DNA of 64,000 nt from Pseudomonas sp. B21-056 (GCF_026016325.1 NZ_CP087203.1:6014001-6078000); one strand, 5' to 3'; positions 26,848 through 36,839 are shown, counted from the first letter of the stretch. The notes: a model not told the origin generated them from the letters alone. A program made the numbers and translations.

Positions 26848-27702
26848 TTAAGCCGCAATCGACAGCTTGAGCTTGTTCATCGCGCTTTTCTCAAGCTGGC
26901 GAATTCGCTCCGCCGACACGTTGTACTTCTGCGCCAGGTCATGCAGCGTGGCCTTTTCCTCGGCCAGCCAGCGCTGGTAGAGAATGTCACGACTGCGCTC
27001 GTCCAGCACTTCCAGGGCTTCGTGCAGGTTGGTGTTGGAGTTGTCGCTCCAATCGGCGTCTTCCAGCTGACGCGCCGGGTCATACCGGTGGTCTTCCAGG
27101 TAGTTGGCCGGCGACTGGAAGGCGCTGTCGTCGTCCGCTTCGGCGGCCGGGTCGAAGGCCATGTCCTGACCGGTCAGGCGACTTTCCATTTCGCGGACTT
27201 CGCGAGGCTCCACACCGAGGCTCTCGGCTACCCGATGGACTTCTTCGTTGTTCAGCCAGGCCAGGCGCTTCTTCTGGCTGCGCAGGTTGAAGAACAGCTT
27301 GCGCTGGGCCTTGGTGGTCGCGACCTTCACGATGCGCCAGTTGCGCAGGATGAACTCGTGGATTTCCGCCTTGATCCAGTGCACCGCGAACGATACCAGG
27401 CGCACACCCATTTCCGGGTTGAAGCGCTTGACCGCTTTCATCAGGCCAACGTTGCCTTCCTGGATCAGGTCGGCCTGGGCCAGCCCGTAGCCGGAATAGC
27501 TGCGGGCGATATGTACGACAAAACGCAGGTGGGCGAGCACCATTTGCCGAGCCGCCTCAAGATCCTGCTCATAATAGAGACTCTCGGCCAGTTCACGCTC
27601 CTGCTCGGGTGTCAGCAAGGGAATGCTGTTCACCGTGTGCACATAGGCCTCCAGGTTCGCACCCGGGACCAGAGCATACGCAGGTTGCAAAGAAGTGGTC
27701 AT
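26848..27702 (-). CDS. rpoH: RNA polymerase heat-shock sigma factor RpoH (sigma-32)
   Basis: RpoH directs transcription of heat-shock genes. The 284-aa protein has sigma-70 region 2 ([20 protein letters not shown] then [16 protein letters not shown]), the RpoH-specific box [15 protein letters not shown] between regions 2 and 3, and region 4 helix-turn-helix with [19 protein letters not shown]. The ATG at 27702 gives [20 protein letters not shown]. An in-frame extension to 27774 lies in the promoter region. The gene is 113 bases after ftsX, an arrangement conserved with ftsYEX-rpoH in gamma-proteobacteria. Confidence 0.97.
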   Translation of the reverse strand: MTTSLQPAYALVPGANLEAYVHTVNSIPLLTPEQERELAESLYYEQDLEAARQMVLAHLRFVVHIARSYSGYGLAQADLIQEGNVGLMKAVKRFNPEMGVRLVSFAVHWIKAEIHEFILRNWRIVKVATTKAQRKLFFNLRSQKKRLAWLNNEEVHRVAESLGVEPREVREMESRLTGQDMAFDPAAEADDDSAFQSPANYLEDHRYDPARQLEDADWSDNSNTNLHEALEVLDERSRDILYQRWLAEEKATLHDLAQKYNVSAERIRQLEKSAMNKLKLSIAA

Positions 27703-27815
27703 ACGAAAAAACCTCCGACTCACATAACTCGTGCAGTTCAGCACTGCGAAAATTGACCGGGAACCAAAAGACAAGTTCCCATAAAAACTGAAAGGTCAAT
27801 ACGCGCAAAAAGACT

Positions 27816-28838
27816 CTATTTTGGCGCAAGCTCACGCAAGTGGCGTGCGACCGCAATCCATGCACCGATATAACCCAACAGCACCGCGCCAAGCAAGAGC
27901 GACAGACCGTCGGCGACTGGCACGCCGGCCAGCGCGAAATCACTGCCGTACAAACCGGCCAGCCCCACCACCGCATCGTTCAGCCAGTCCAGGCCGAACG
28001 CTAATACACCCCAGGACAGGATCCCGGCACCGAAGCCATACAGCGCGCCCATATAAAGGAAGGGCCTGCGCACATAGCTGTCCGTGCCGCCGACGAGTTT
28101 AATCACTTCTATCTCGGTGCGGCGGTTTTCAATATGAAGACGAATGGTATTGCCTATCACCAAAAGTAATGCAGACACCAGGAGCACCGTCAGACCGAAG
28201 ACAAACCGGTCGCCAAGCTTGAGGATCGCCGCCAGACGCTCGACCCAGACTAGATCAAGTTGCGCCTGTTGTACCTTCGGTAATTCGGAAAGTCTTTGTC
28301 TTAATGCTTCAAGGGTCGGTTTGTCGACCTCTTTCGGCGTCACCAGCACCACCCCCGGCAGCGGGTTCTCCGGCAGTTCCTTGAGCGCCTCGCCCAGGCC
28401 GGACTGCTGCTGGAACTCCTCGAGCGCCTGGTCGCGACCGATATATTCGGCATCGGCCACGCCCGGCATGGCCTGGATCTGCTCGCGCAACGCCTGGCCT
28501 TCGCCCGGCGTCGCCTCCAGTTGCAAGTACAGGGAAATCTGCGCCGCGCGCTGCCAGGAGCCTCCCAGGCGCTCCACATTATTCAGCAGTAATGACAGGC
28601 CCATCGGCAAGCTCAGGGCGACCGCCATGACCATGCAGGTGAAGAAACTGCCGATCGGCTGCTTACCCAGGCGCCGCAGGCTGTCGAGCAGACTGGCGCG
28701 ATGGCTTTCGATCCAGGCGTGCAGCAGCGTGGCGAAGTCCGGGCCATCGTCATCGTCGCGTTTTTTCTTTTGCGGCTGCGGATCGGAGGCTTTCGGGGCC
28801 ACACGCTCGGCCACTTTCGGGCTGCGGGTTGCGCTCAT
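27816..28838 (-). CDS. ftsX: Cell division protein FtsX
   Basis: FtsX is the membrane partner of FtsE and activates peptidoglycan hydrolysis at the septum. The 340-aa protein has a long cytoplasmic N-terminal segment rich in charged residues (about 1-65), a first membrane helix, a periplasmic domain at about 95-215, and three further helices. The N-terminal extension with KKKRDDDDGPDF is typical of pseudomonads. It overlaps ftsE by four bases. Confidence 0.95.
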   Translation of the reverse strand: MSATRSPKVAERVAPKASDPQPQKKKRDDDDGPDFATLLHAWIESHRASLLDSLRRLGKQPIGSFFTCMVMAVALSLPMGLSLLLNNVERLGGSWQRAAQISLYLQLEATPGEGQALREQIQAMPGVADAEYIGRDQALEEFQQQSGLGEALKELPENPLPGVVLVTPKEVDKPTLEALRQRLSELPKVQQAQLDLVWVERLAAILKLGDRFVFGLTVLLVSALLLVIGNTIRLHIENRRTEIEVIKLVGGTDSYVRRPFLYMGALYGFGAGILSWGVLAFGLDWLNDAVVGLAGLYGSDFALAGVPVADGLSLLLGAVLLGYIGAWIAVARHLRELAPK

Positions 28839-29506
28839 ACGCCAGCCTCCCCGTCACCGATCAGACGACCGCGCTGCAAGGTGAGCATGCGGTGGCGCAT
28901 GCGGGCGATCAGGGCCAGGTCGTGACTGGCGATCAGCACACTGGTGCCCAAACGGTTGATGTCTTCGAATACGCCCATGATTTCCGCCGCCAGACGCGGG
29001 TCGAGGTTACCGGTGGGTTCATCCGCCAGCAGCAAGGCCGGGCGGTGAACGATGGCGCGGGCGATGCCGACGCGCTGTTGCTGGCCGGTGGACAGGTCGC
29101 CTGGGTACAGGTCGGTCTTGTCCGACAGGGCCACCCGCTCCAGGGCCGAATCCACCCGCTTGTTGATCTCGGCCTTGGACAGGCCGAGGATCTGCAAGGG
29201 CAACGCCACGTTGTTGAACACGGTGCGATCGAACAGCAACTGGTGATTCTGGAACACCACGCCGATCTGCCGCCGCAGGTAGGGAATCTGGGCATTGCTG
29301 ATGGTGCTCAGGTCCTGGCCGGCCAACAGCAACTTGCCGGTGGTGGGCCGTTCCATTGCCAGCAACAGGCGCAGCAATGTGCTCTTACCGGCGCCGGAAT
29401 GCCCGGTGACAAACAGAAACTCGCCCCGACGTACCCGAAAGCTCAGCTCATGCAGGCCGACGTGACCGTTCGGATAGCGTTTACCGACCTGTTCGAAACG
29501 AATCAT
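28835..29506 (-). CDS. ftsE: Cell division ATP-binding protein FtsE
   Basis: This is the ATPase of the FtsEX complex at the division site. The 223-aa ABC protein has Walker A GHSGAGKSTLL, Q-loop VVFQNHQLL, signature LSTGQQQRVGIARAI (T in place of the second G of LSGGQ), Walker B ALLLADEPTGNLDP and the H-loop His in LIASHDLAL. It overlaps ftsY upstream and ftsX downstream by four bases each, so the three are translated together. Confidence 0.97.
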   Translation of the reverse strand: MIRFEQVGKRYPNGHVGLHELSFRVRRGEFLFVTGHSGAGKSTLLRLLLAMERPTTGKLLLAGQDLSTISNAQIPYLRRQIGVVFQNHQLLFDRTVFNNVALPLQILGLSKAEINKRVDSALERVALSDKTDLYPGDLSTGQQQRVGIARAIVHRPALLLADEPTGNLDPRLAAEIMGVFEDINRLGTSVLIASHDLALIARMRHRMLTLQRGRLIGDGEAGV

Positions 29507-30915
29507 GAATGCTCCCGCTCGGCAAACAGCGCCTGGACAAAAGGCTCGGCTTCAAAGGTACGCAGGTCGTCGATGCCTTCGCCCACGCCAATGTAGCGGA
29601 TGGGCAGGCCGAACTGCTTGGCCAGGGCGAAGATCACCCCACCCTTGGCGGTGCCGTCGAGCTTGGTCAGCGCCAGCCCGGTCAGTTCGACGGTCTGGTT
29701 GAACTGCTTGGCCTGGTTGATGGCGTTCTGGCCGGTGCCGGCGTCCAGCACCAGCAGCACCTCATGGGGCGCGTCGGCATCGAGCTTGCCGATGACCCGG
29801 CGAACCTTCTTCAACTCTTCCATCAGGTTGTCTTTGGTGTGCAGGCGACCGGCCGTGTCGGCGATCAGCACATCAATGCCACGGGCCTTGGCGGCCTGCA
29901 CGGCGTCGAAGATCACCGAAGCGGAATCGGCGCCGGTGTGCTGGGCGATCACCGGGATCTTGTTGCGCTCGCCCCACACTTGCAGTTGCTCGACCGCGGC
30001 GGCGCGGAAGGTGTCGCCGGCGGCGAGCATGACTTTCTTGCCTTCGAGTTGCAGCTTCTTCGCCAGCTTGCCGATGGTGGTGGTCTTGCCGGCGCCATTG
30101 ACACCGACCACCAGGATCACGAACGGCTTGTTCTGCGAAGCGATCACCAGCGGCTGCTCCACAGGCTTGAGCAGGTTGCCCAGCTCGCCCTGCAGGGATT
30201 TGTACAACGCGTCGGCATCGGTCAACTGCTTGCGTGCGACCTTCTGGGTCAGGCTCTGGATGATCACCGACGTCGCCTCGACGCCGACATCGGCGGTCAG
30301 CAGGCGGGTTTCGATGTCATCCAGCAATTCGTCGTCGATGACTTTCTTGCCCAGGAACAGGCTGGCCATGCCTTCGCCGATGCTGGCGCTGGTCTTGGAC
30401 AGGCCTTGCTTGAGGCGGGCGAAGAAACCGACCTTGCCTGGTTCGGAAGAAAGGGCAGGCTCGGCGACGGCCGGTGCCTCAACCACGATCGTTTCTGCCT
30501 GGGGAGAGATAGGCGCAACCACGACTGGCGGCGTCGCGACGACCGGCTCCACGACAGGTTGCGTCGGGGCTGGAATCGGCGGTGTGACATGGAGGGCCTG
30601 TGCATCCTCGACCAGTGCCACCGGCTCTTCCGCCACCGGCAGGGTCAGCCAGGGGCTTTGCCCGACGGGCGGCGTCAGCGGCTGCTCGGTCACCGGCTCG
30701 ACAACGGGCTCAGACTCGGCCGGTTGCAGCACCGGCTCGGCCAGCGGCAGAACGATCGGCGCAGCGTCTTCGGCTACGGCCTCAGCGGCAGGCTCGGGCA
30801 GCGGTTGCGGCTGCTCGACGACGGTTTCCTGCGGCTTCTTGCGCAGCCATCCGAACAGGCCTTTTTTCTCGCCAGCCTCAGCTGGGGTCTTCTTGTCGTC
30901 GTTGGAACCAAACAT
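29503..30915 (-). CDS. ftsY: Signal recognition particle receptor FtsY
   Basis: FtsY is the SRP receptor GTPase that docks ribosome-nascent chain complexes at the membrane. The 470-aa protein has an acidic, Pro/Val/Glu-rich N-terminal A domain of about 165 residues (many E-P-V repeats) and a C-terminal NG domain. GTPase motifs are VGVNGAGKTTTIGKLAKKL (G1), LIADTAGRLHTKDNLM (G3) and LTKLDGTAKGGV (G4). The long, repetitive A domain is within the range of pseudomonad FtsY. Confidence 0.96.
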   Translation of the reverse strand: MFGSNDDKKTPAEAGEKKGLFGWLRKKPQETVVEQPQPLPEPAAEAVAEDAAPIVLPLAEPVLQPAESEPVVEPVTEQPLTPPVGQSPWLTLPVAEEPVALVEDAQALHVTPPIPAPTQPVVEPVVATPPVVVAPISPQAETIVVEAPAVAEPALSSEPGKVGFFARLKQGLSKTSASIGEGMASLFLGKKVIDDELLDDIETRLLTADVGVEATSVIIQSLTQKVARKQLTDADALYKSLQGELGNLLKPVEQPLVIASQNKPFVILVVGVNGAGKTTTIGKLAKKLQLEGKKVMLAAGDTFRAAAVEQLQVWGERNKIPVIAQHTGADSASVIFDAVQAAKARGIDVLIADTAGRLHTKDNLMEELKKVRRVIGKLDADAPHEVLLVLDAGTGQNAINQAKQFNQTVELTGLALTKLDGTAKGGVIFALAKQFGLPIRYIGVGEGIDDLRTFEAEPFVQALFAEREHS

Positions 30916-31260
30916 GGAGGACGGCTATCTCACGGTAGCGACGCGCCACGAGGGCGCCTCGGTGATGAATATTCGATGCTGAACAGACTGCGTTTCATCC
31001 AGCTTGTTCACGCGCAACAGATTGTCGAAATGTCCCAGTGACACCTCATCGTCGATTTTTTTCGAAGGACTGGCAAGGCATCGTCGGCGAAAACGCAGGG
31101 ATCCACGGGAAAACCCTACGGTTGCGCGCAAAACCCAGGCAACCCTGGGCCGATAAAAGGCCCGATAGGCGTGGCCGCCAGTAAAACGGATCAGTATCCT
31201 AGCACCCTCTCGCCCGCCGACGCTAAGACCTAGCGGGCAGCCCAACAGGTTTAAACACGA
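30916..31260. other. Divergent intergenic region between ftsY and the M16 peptidase genes
   Basis: These 345 bases separate ftsY (minus) from the M16 pair (plus) and must hold both promoters. An in-frame stretch on the minus strand (30925-31245) has an arginine-rich, low-complexity translation with no domain and looks spurious. I see no RNA gene, strong terminator or repeat. A CGATTTTTTTCG-like T tract near 31055 is the most A/T-rich spot. Confidence 0.6.
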
Positions 31261-32616
31261 ATGAATGCTCTTGCCCGCCGCGTTGCAGGCCTGCTGTTCA
31301 GCACAGTTTGTCTGCCCCTTTCAGCCTTGGCTGCCGATCCACAACCCACCCATGAATTCACCCTCGATAACGGCCTGAAGGTCGTCGTGCGCGAAGATCA
31401 TCGGGCGCCGGTGGTGGTTTCCCAGGTCTGGTACAAGGTCGGCTCCAGTTATGAAACACCGGGCCAGACCGGTTTGTCCCACGCCCTGGAACACATGATG
31501 TTCAAGGGCAGCGAAAAAGTCGGCCCCGGCGAAGCGTCGCTGATCCTGCGTGACTTGGGAGCCGAGGAAAACGCCTTCACCAGCGATGACTTCACGGCTT
31601 ATTACCAGGTGCTGGCCCGGGATCGCCTGGGCGTGGCCTTCGAGCTGGAAGCCGACCGCATGGCCAGCCTGCGCCTACCCCCTGAAGAGTTCAGCCGGGA
31701 GATCGAAGTCATCAAGGAAGAGCGCCGCATGCGCACCGACGACAAGCCGATGTCCAAGGCTTTCGAGCGCTTCAAGGCCATGGCTTATCCGGCCAGCGGC
31801 TACCACACGCCCACCATCGGCTGGATGGCCGACCTGGACCGCATGACCGTCCAGGAACTGCGCCACTGGTACGAATCCTGGTACGCGCCGAACAATGCCA
31901 CCCTGGTGGTGGTCGGCGACGTGACACCGGACGAGGTCAAGGCCCTGGCCCAGCGTTATTTCGGCCCGATTGCCCGACGTGAGGTGCCGACGGCGAAGAT
32001 TCCCCTGGAGCTGGCCGAACCCGGCGAGCGGCAGATCACCCTGCATGTGCAGACCCAACTGCCCAGCCTGATGCTGGCCTTCAACGTGCCGAGCATCGCC
32101 ACCGCGACGGATAAGCGTTCGGTCAATGCGCTGCGGCTGATCTCGGCCTTGCTGGATGGCGGCTACAGCGGCCGAATCCCGACCCAGCTGGAGCGCGGCG
32201 AAGAGCTGGTGTCCGGCGGTTCGTCGAGCTACGACGCCTACACCCGTGGCGATACCCTGTTCACCTTGTCGGCGGCGCCCAACACCCAGAAGAACAAGAC
32301 CATGGCCCAGGCCGAAGCCGGCCTGTGGCGCTTGCTGGAGCAACTGAAAACCACCGCCCCGACCGCCGAAGAGCTGGAACGCGTCCGCGCCCAGGTAATC
32401 GCCGGCCTGGTGTACGAGCGCGATTCGATCACCAGCCAGGCCACCGCCATCGGCCAGCTGGAAACCGTCGGCTTGTCGTGGAAGCTGATGGACACCGAGC
32501 TCGCCGAATTGCAAAGCGTGACCCCGCAAGACATCCAGAAGGCAGCCCAGCTGTATTTCACCCGCTCGCGCCTGAGCGTCGCGCACGTCCTGCCCGAGGA
32601 GAAAGCTCATGAGTGA
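31261..32616 (+). CDS. M16 family zinc metallopeptidase, catalytic member
   Basis: This is a predicted periplasmic or envelope processing peptidase. The 451-aa protein begins with a signal peptide (about residues 1-25, ending LSALA). It carries the inverted zinc motif HALEH at 74-78 (within GLSHALEHMMFKGS) and the downstream Glu region EVIKEERRMRTDDKP, so it should be active. The second half is the M16 C domain (LLDGGYSGRIPTQLER). It overlaps the next gene by eight bases. The neighbour is the inactive partner, as in heterodimeric M16 enzymes. Confidence 0.93.
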   Translation: MNALARRVAGLLFSTVCLPLSALAADPQPTHEFTLDNGLKVVVREDHRAPVVVSQVWYKVGSSYETPGQTGLSHALEHMMFKGSEKVGPGEASLILRDLGAEENAFTSDDFTAYYQVLARDRLGVAFELEADRMASLRLPPEEFSREIEVIKEERRMRTDDKPMSKAFERFKAMAYPASGYHTPTIGWMADLDRMTVQELRHWYESWYAPNNATLVVVGDVTPDEVKALAQRYFGPIARREVPTAKIPLELAEPGERQITLHVQTQLPSLMLAFNVPSIATATDKRSVNALRLISALLDGGYSGRIPTQLERGEELVSGGSSSYDAYTRGDTLFTLSAAPNTQKNKTMAQAEAGLWRLLEQLKTTAPTAEELERVRAQVIAGLVYERDSITSQATAIGQLETVGLSWKLMDTELAELQSVTPQDIQKAAQLYFTRSRLSVAHVLPEEKAHE

Positions 32617-34099
32617 GCGCAAATCATCACGCCTGCTACTGATCGGCCTGGTGTTCATCGCCCTGGTCGCTGCCCTGGCCGTCTATCTATCCCCCGCCAC
32701 TGACGTCACCGCCAGCCAGGCCCTGGATAACGCCAAGTCCGGCAACAAGCTGCAATCGCTGGCGGAACTGGACGGCAAGGCACCCGGCCACCGCCAGCTC
32801 GATGTGCAAACCTGGAAAACCGCTGACGGCGCCAAGGTGCTGTTCGTCGAGGCCCGTGAACTGCCGATGTTCGACCTGCGCCTGACCTTCGCCGCCGGTA
32901 GCAGCCAGGACGGCAACGCCCCCGGCCTGGCGCTGCTGACCAACGCCATGCTCAACGAAGGCGTGGCCGGCAAGGATGTCAGCGCCATTGCCGAAGGGTT
33001 CGAAAGCCTCGGCGCGGACTTCGGCAACGGCGCCTATCGGGACATGGCCATTGCGTCCCTGCGCAGCCTCAGCGCAGTGGCCAAGCGTGAGCCGGCACTG
33101 AAGCTGTTCGCCGAAGTGGTCGGCAAGCCGACCTTCCCCGCCGACTCCTTCGCCCGCATCAAGAACCAGATGCTCGCCGGCTTCGAATACCAGAAACAGA
33201 ACCCGGGCAAACTGGCGGGCCTGGAACTGATGAAGCGCCTGTACGGTGACCATCCTTACGCCCACTCCAGCGATGGCACCGCAGAAAGCATTCCACCGAT
33301 CACCCTGGCCCAGGCCCGGGCCTTTCACGCCAAGGCCTACGCTGCCGGTAACGCAGTGATTGCGCTGGTAGGCGACTTGTCCCGCGTCGAGGCCGAGGCG
33401 ATTGCCAATCAGGTGTCCGCCGCACTGCCCAAAGGGCCGGCCCTGGTGAAAACCCCATCGCCAACGGAGCCGAAGGCGAGCGTCAACCACATTGAATACC
33501 CGTCCAAACAGACCAACCTGATGCTCGCGCAATTGGGTATCGACCGGGATGACCCGGACTATGCGGCCGTGTCCCTGGGCAACCAGATCCTCGGCGGCGG
33601 CGGTTTCGGCACGCGCCTGATGACTGAAGTACGGGAAAAACGTGGCCTGACCTACGGCGTGTATTCCGGTTTCACGCCGATGCAAGCCCGCGGCCCGTTC
33701 ATGATCAACCTGCAGACCCGCGCCGAAATGAGCGAAGGCACACTCAAGCTGGTGCAAGATGTGTTCGCCGACTACCTGAAGAACGGTCCGACCCAGAAGG
33801 AACTCGATGACGCCAAGCGTGAACTGGCCGGCAGTTTCCCGCTGTCCACCGCCAGCAACGCCGACATTGTCGGCCAACTCGGGGCCATGGGCTTCTATGA
33901 CCTGCCGCTGAGCTACCTGGAAGATTTCATGCGCCAGTCCCAGGCACTGACGGTCGAACAGGTCAAGACCGCGTTGAACAAGCACCTGAGCACCGACAGG
34001 ATGGTCATCGTCACCGCTGGTCCGACTGTGCCGCAAAAGCCGTTGCCGGCCCCCACTGACAAACCTGCCGAGCAACCGCTCGGGGTTCCGGAGCACTAA
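32609..34099 (+). CDS. M16 family peptidase-like protein, non-catalytic partner
   Basis: This 496-aa protein pairs with the preceding M16 peptidase. It has an N-terminal membrane anchor (LLLIGLVFIALVAALAVYL, residues 10-28) and the two-domain M16 fold, but at the zinc-motif position the sequence reads APGLALLTNAMLNEG, lacking both His and Glu. The R/Y-type substrate loop is retained as EVREKRGLTYGVYSGF. It is probably a structural or substrate-binding subunit. It overlaps rsmD by one base. Confidence 0.92.
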   Translation: MSERKSSRLLLIGLVFIALVAALAVYLSPATDVTASQALDNAKSGNKLQSLAELDGKAPGHRQLDVQTWKTADGAKVLFVEARELPMFDLRLTFAAGSSQDGNAPGLALLTNAMLNEGVAGKDVSAIAEGFESLGADFGNGAYRDMAIASLRSLSAVAKREPALKLFAEVVGKPTFPADSFARIKNQMLAGFEYQKQNPGKLAGLELMKRLYGDHPYAHSSDGTAESIPPITLAQARAFHAKAYAAGNAVIALVGDLSRVEAEAIANQVSAALPKGPALVKTPSPTEPKASVNHIEYPSKQTNLMLAQLGIDRDDPDYAAVSLGNQILGGGGFGTRLMTEVREKRGLTYGVYSGFTPMQARGPFMINLQTRAEMSEGTLKLVQDVFADYLKNGPTQKELDDAKRELAGSFPLSTASNADIVGQLGAMGFYDLPLSYLEDFMRQSQALTVEQVKTALNKHLSTDRMVIVTAGPTVPQKPLPAPTDKPAEQPLGVPEH

Positions 34100-34710
34100 T
34101 GGCCCGTCCATCGAATTCCAGCAAGAAACCCGCCCACAACGGCATCAACCAGTTGCGCATCATCGGCGGCGAATGGCGCAGCCGGCGCCTGAGCTTCCCC
34201 GACGCCCCGGGCTTGCGCCCGACGCCGGACCGGGTGCGTGAAACCCTGTTCAACTGGCTCGCGCCCTACGTGGCAGGCGCCCGGGTGCTCGACCCGTTTG
34301 CCGGCAGTGGCGCGCTGTTTCTCGAAGCCCTGTCCCGTGGTGCAGCCATGGGCCAGGCACTGGACGCCAGCAGCCTGGCGGTCTCCAGCCTGAAAGAACA
34401 CCTGGGCACCCTGCGCTGCACCGTCGGTCAGGTGCAGACGGCCGATGCCTTACGCTACCTGGACAGCCAGCCGGCCAGCCCCTTCGACCTGGTATTCCTC
34501 GACCCGCCGTTCAACCAGAACCTCCTGCCGTCGGTTTGCGCCTTGCTCGAGGAACGCCAGTGGCTGGCCGTGGATGCCTGGGTCTACACTGAAAGCGAGA
34601 CCGCTCCGTCCACTCTCGGTTTGCCGGGTAATTGGCGTTTGCATCGCGAACAGAAATCCGGACGGGTGTATTACGCGTTGTGGCAACGTATGGCCGAAAC
34701 CGTCGGCTGA
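34099..34710 (+). CDS. rsmD: 16S rRNA (guanine(966)-N2)-methyltransferase
   Basis: RsmD methylates G966 of 16S rRNA during 30S assembly. The 203-aa Rossmann-fold protein has LRIIGGEWRSRRLSF, RPTPDRVRETLFNWL, VLDPFAGSGALFLEAL (SAM binding) and the catalytic LVFLDPPFNQN. The start overlaps the preceding stop (TAATG). Confidence 0.96.
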   Translation: MARPSNSSKKPAHNGINQLRIIGGEWRSRRLSFPDAPGLRPTPDRVRETLFNWLAPYVAGARVLDPFAGSGALFLEALSRGAAMGQALDASSLAVSSLKEHLGTLRCTVGQVQTADALRYLDSQPASPFDLVFLDPPFNQNLLPSVCALLEERQWLAVDAWVYTESETAPSTLGLPGNWRLHREQKSGRVYYALWQRMAETVG

Positions 34711-34741
34711 ACGGCTGGCCGGTGTATCGAGAACAATAATA

Positions 34742-35740
34742 ATGTCCGCCGCATCTGAACGATTCGTCCCGGCCCGGGGCCTTGGCAACCCGCACTTGCA
34801 GACCTTGTGGGGGCCGCTATGGCGCAAGACCACGCACATCGTGCGTGAACGCGAGCGGCTATGGCTGGCTGACGGCGATTTTCTCGATCTCGACTGGCAT
34901 GGCCCCCATAGCGCCAAGGCGCCACTGGTGCTGGTGCTTCACGGGCTGACCGGCTCCTCCAACTCGCCTTACGTGGCCGGGTTGCAACAAGCCCTCGGCC
35001 ATCAGGGCTGGGCCAGTGTCGCACTGAACTGGCGCGGCTGTTCGGGTGAGCCGAACCTGCTGCCCCGCAGCTACCACTCCGGCGTCAGCGAAGACCTGGC
35101 TGCCGCCATTACCCACCTGCGGGCACGACGCCCCCTGGCGCCCCTGTTTGCAGTGGGTTATTCGCTGGGCGGTAACGTGCTGCTCAAGCATCTGGGAGAA
35201 ACCGGCAGCAACAGCCAACTGCTCGGAGCGGTGGCGGTTTCGGTGCCGTTTCGTCTCGACCAGTGCGCCGACCGCATCGGACAAGGATTTTCCAGGTTCT
35301 ATCAGGCGCATTTCATGCGTGCGCTGGTGGCCTACGTGCGCAACAAGCAACACCGCTTCGAGCACGACGGGCGTCATGAAGACCTGGCCACCCTGACGGC
35401 GCTGGGTCCGTTGGAAAACATGCGCACCTTCTGGGATTTCGACGGCCGGGTGACGGCGCCGCTGCACGGTTTTTCCGATGCCTCGGACTATTACCGCCGC
35501 GCCTCCAGCCGCTATTTCATGAGCGAAATCAGCACGCCGACCCTGGTCATCCAGGCCGCCGATGATCCTTTCGTGTTTCCCCACAGCCTGCCCGAGCCCA
35601 ACGAACTGTCCGCCACCACCCGGCTTGAGCTGCATGCAAAGGGCGGCCATGTGGGATTTGTCGAAGGCACCATGCGCTCGCCCGGATACTACCTGGAGCG
35701 GCGCATTCCCCGCTGGCTGGCGAGCCTGAGACCCGGATGA
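34742..35740 (+). CDS. YheT-like alpha/beta hydrolase
   Basis: This is a 332-aa alpha/beta-hydrolase of the COG0429/YheT group, with unknown physiological substrate. Residues visible are the oxyanion region VLVLHGLTGSSNSPY, the nucleophile elbow FAVGYSLGGNVLLKHLG (Ser), the acid region VIQAADDPFVF and the C-terminal His in AKGGHVGFVEG. The N-terminus GNPHLQTLWGPL is a family hallmark. It starts 31 bases after rsmD and likely closes the M16-rsmD operon. Confidence 0.92.
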   Translation: MSAASERFVPARGLGNPHLQTLWGPLWRKTTHIVRERERLWLADGDFLDLDWHGPHSAKAPLVLVLHGLTGSSNSPYVAGLQQALGHQGWASVALNWRGCSGEPNLLPRSYHSGVSEDLAAAITHLRARRPLAPLFAVGYSLGGNVLLKHLGETGSNSQLLGAVAVSVPFRLDQCADRIGQGFSRFYQAHFMRALVAYVRNKQHRFEHDGRHEDLATLTALGPLENMRTFWDFDGRVTAPLHGFSDASDYYRRASSRYFMSEISTPTLVIQAADDPFVFPHSLPEPNELSATTRLELHAKGGHVGFVEGTMRSPGYYLERRIPRWLASLRPG

Positions 35741-35761
35741 ACTACAGCCAACACAAGCCCC

Positions 35762-35851
35762 TGTGGGAGCGAGCCTGCTCGCGATAGCGTCAGGTCAGAC
35801 TACATTTGCAGTGACTGACATTCCGCTATCGCGAGCAGGCTCGCTCCCACA
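35762..35851. repeat. REP doublet (GTGGGAGC family)
   Basis: Inverted REP units at 35762 and ending 35851 lie at the convergent ends of the YheT-like gene and the sulfurtransferase gene. A degenerate half-unit (CTCGCGAGCAAGCTTTGCCC) follows at about 35898. Confidence 0.9.
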
Positions 35852-35934
35852 AGGGGACTGAGGTATAGCCGGAAGGAACAGGTCGGCTGTAAGGCCGCCT
35901 CGCGAGCAAGCTTTGCCCTCACACCCATTCAGCG

Positions 35935-36789
35935 TTATTCACCCGTTGCCACCCCACGCTGCGGATCATTGATCCACTCACTCCACGAACCCGCGTAAAG
36001 CCTCCCTAACGGATACCCCGCCAGACACAAGGCAAACAGGTTATGGCACGCCGTGACGCCGGAGCCGCAATAGGCCACCAGCTCAGTCGGCGAACGCTCA
36101 CCCAATTTCCCGGCAAAACGCTGCTTGAGCCGATCTGCCGGCAAAAAACAGCCATCAGCGCCAAGGTTGTCGGTAAATGCCGCACATTGTGCGCCCGGAA
36201 TGTGTCCGGCCACCGGGTCGATCGGCTCGACTTCGCCCTTGAAACGCGGCAACGCGCGAGCATCCAGAAGCGTCATGTCCGGCTGGCCGAGGCGTTGTTG
36301 CAACGCCTGGGCGTCGAGCAACAGGGCCTCATCCGGCGAACCGCTGAACGTCCCGCGAGTGCCCAGCGGCGGATCGAGGCTCAAGGGCAAACCACTGGCA
36401 TGCCAGGCCTTGAGACCGCCGTCGAGAAGGTACACAGCCTCGCGCTTGCCCAGCCAGGCCAGCAACCACCAGGCCCGGGCCGCATAGGCACCGGGACCAT
36501 CGTCGTACAGCACGATGTCGCTGTCGTTGCTGATTCCCCAAGCCCGCAGGCGTTCGATCAGCGCTTCGGGCGCCGGCAGCGGATGGCGCCCGGTCACACC
36601 CTTGGTCACCGGGCCACTCAGGTCGCGCTCAAGGTCCGCGAACGATGCACCGGCAATATGCCCCTCGGCGTAGCTGCGCTGGCCGTAATCCGGGTCATCC
36701 AGAGCAAAACGGCAATCGAGGATCACCAGCCCGGGCTGTGTCCTCCTCTGCTCGAGGGCTTGAGGGCTGATGAGTTGCGCAATGGGCAT
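35935..36789 (-). CDS. sseA: 3-mercaptopyruvate/thiosulfate sulfurtransferase (SseA-like)
   Basis: This is a two-domain rhodanese of 284 aa that transfers sulfane sulfur, probably from 3-mercaptopyruvate. The active-site loop VAYCGSGVTACHN carries the Cys and the C-G-S-G-(V/T)-T sequence typical of mercaptopyruvate sulfurtransferases and not the CRxGx[R/T] loop of thiosulfate enzymes. The first domain has VILDCRFALDD and GHIAGASFADLERDLSG. It stands alone on the minus strand, ahead of the TetR gene. Confidence 0.92.
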   Translation of the reverse strand: MPIAQLISPQALEQRRTQPGLVILDCRFALDDPDYGQRSYAEGHIAGASFADLERDLSGPVTKGVTGRHPLPAPEALIERLRAWGISNDSDIVLYDDGPGAYAARAWWLLAWLGKREAVYLLDGGLKAWHASGLPLSLDPPLGTRGTFSGSPDEALLLDAQALQQRLGQPDMTLLDARALPRFKGEVEPIDPVAGHIPGAQCAAFTDNLGADGCFLPADRLKQRFAGKLGERSPTELVAYCGSGVTACHNLFALCLAGYPLGRLYAGSWSEWINDPQRGVATGE

Positions 36790-36839
36790 GGCGAGCTCCT
36801 GTGGCGGAATGAGTGGCCTATATGGCTCAGATCCGAATC

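Noticed and set aside
30925..31245. 106-codon open frame on the minus strand upstream of ftsY
   Set aside because: Arginine-rich translation with no domain or ribosome binding site, located in a divergent promoter region.
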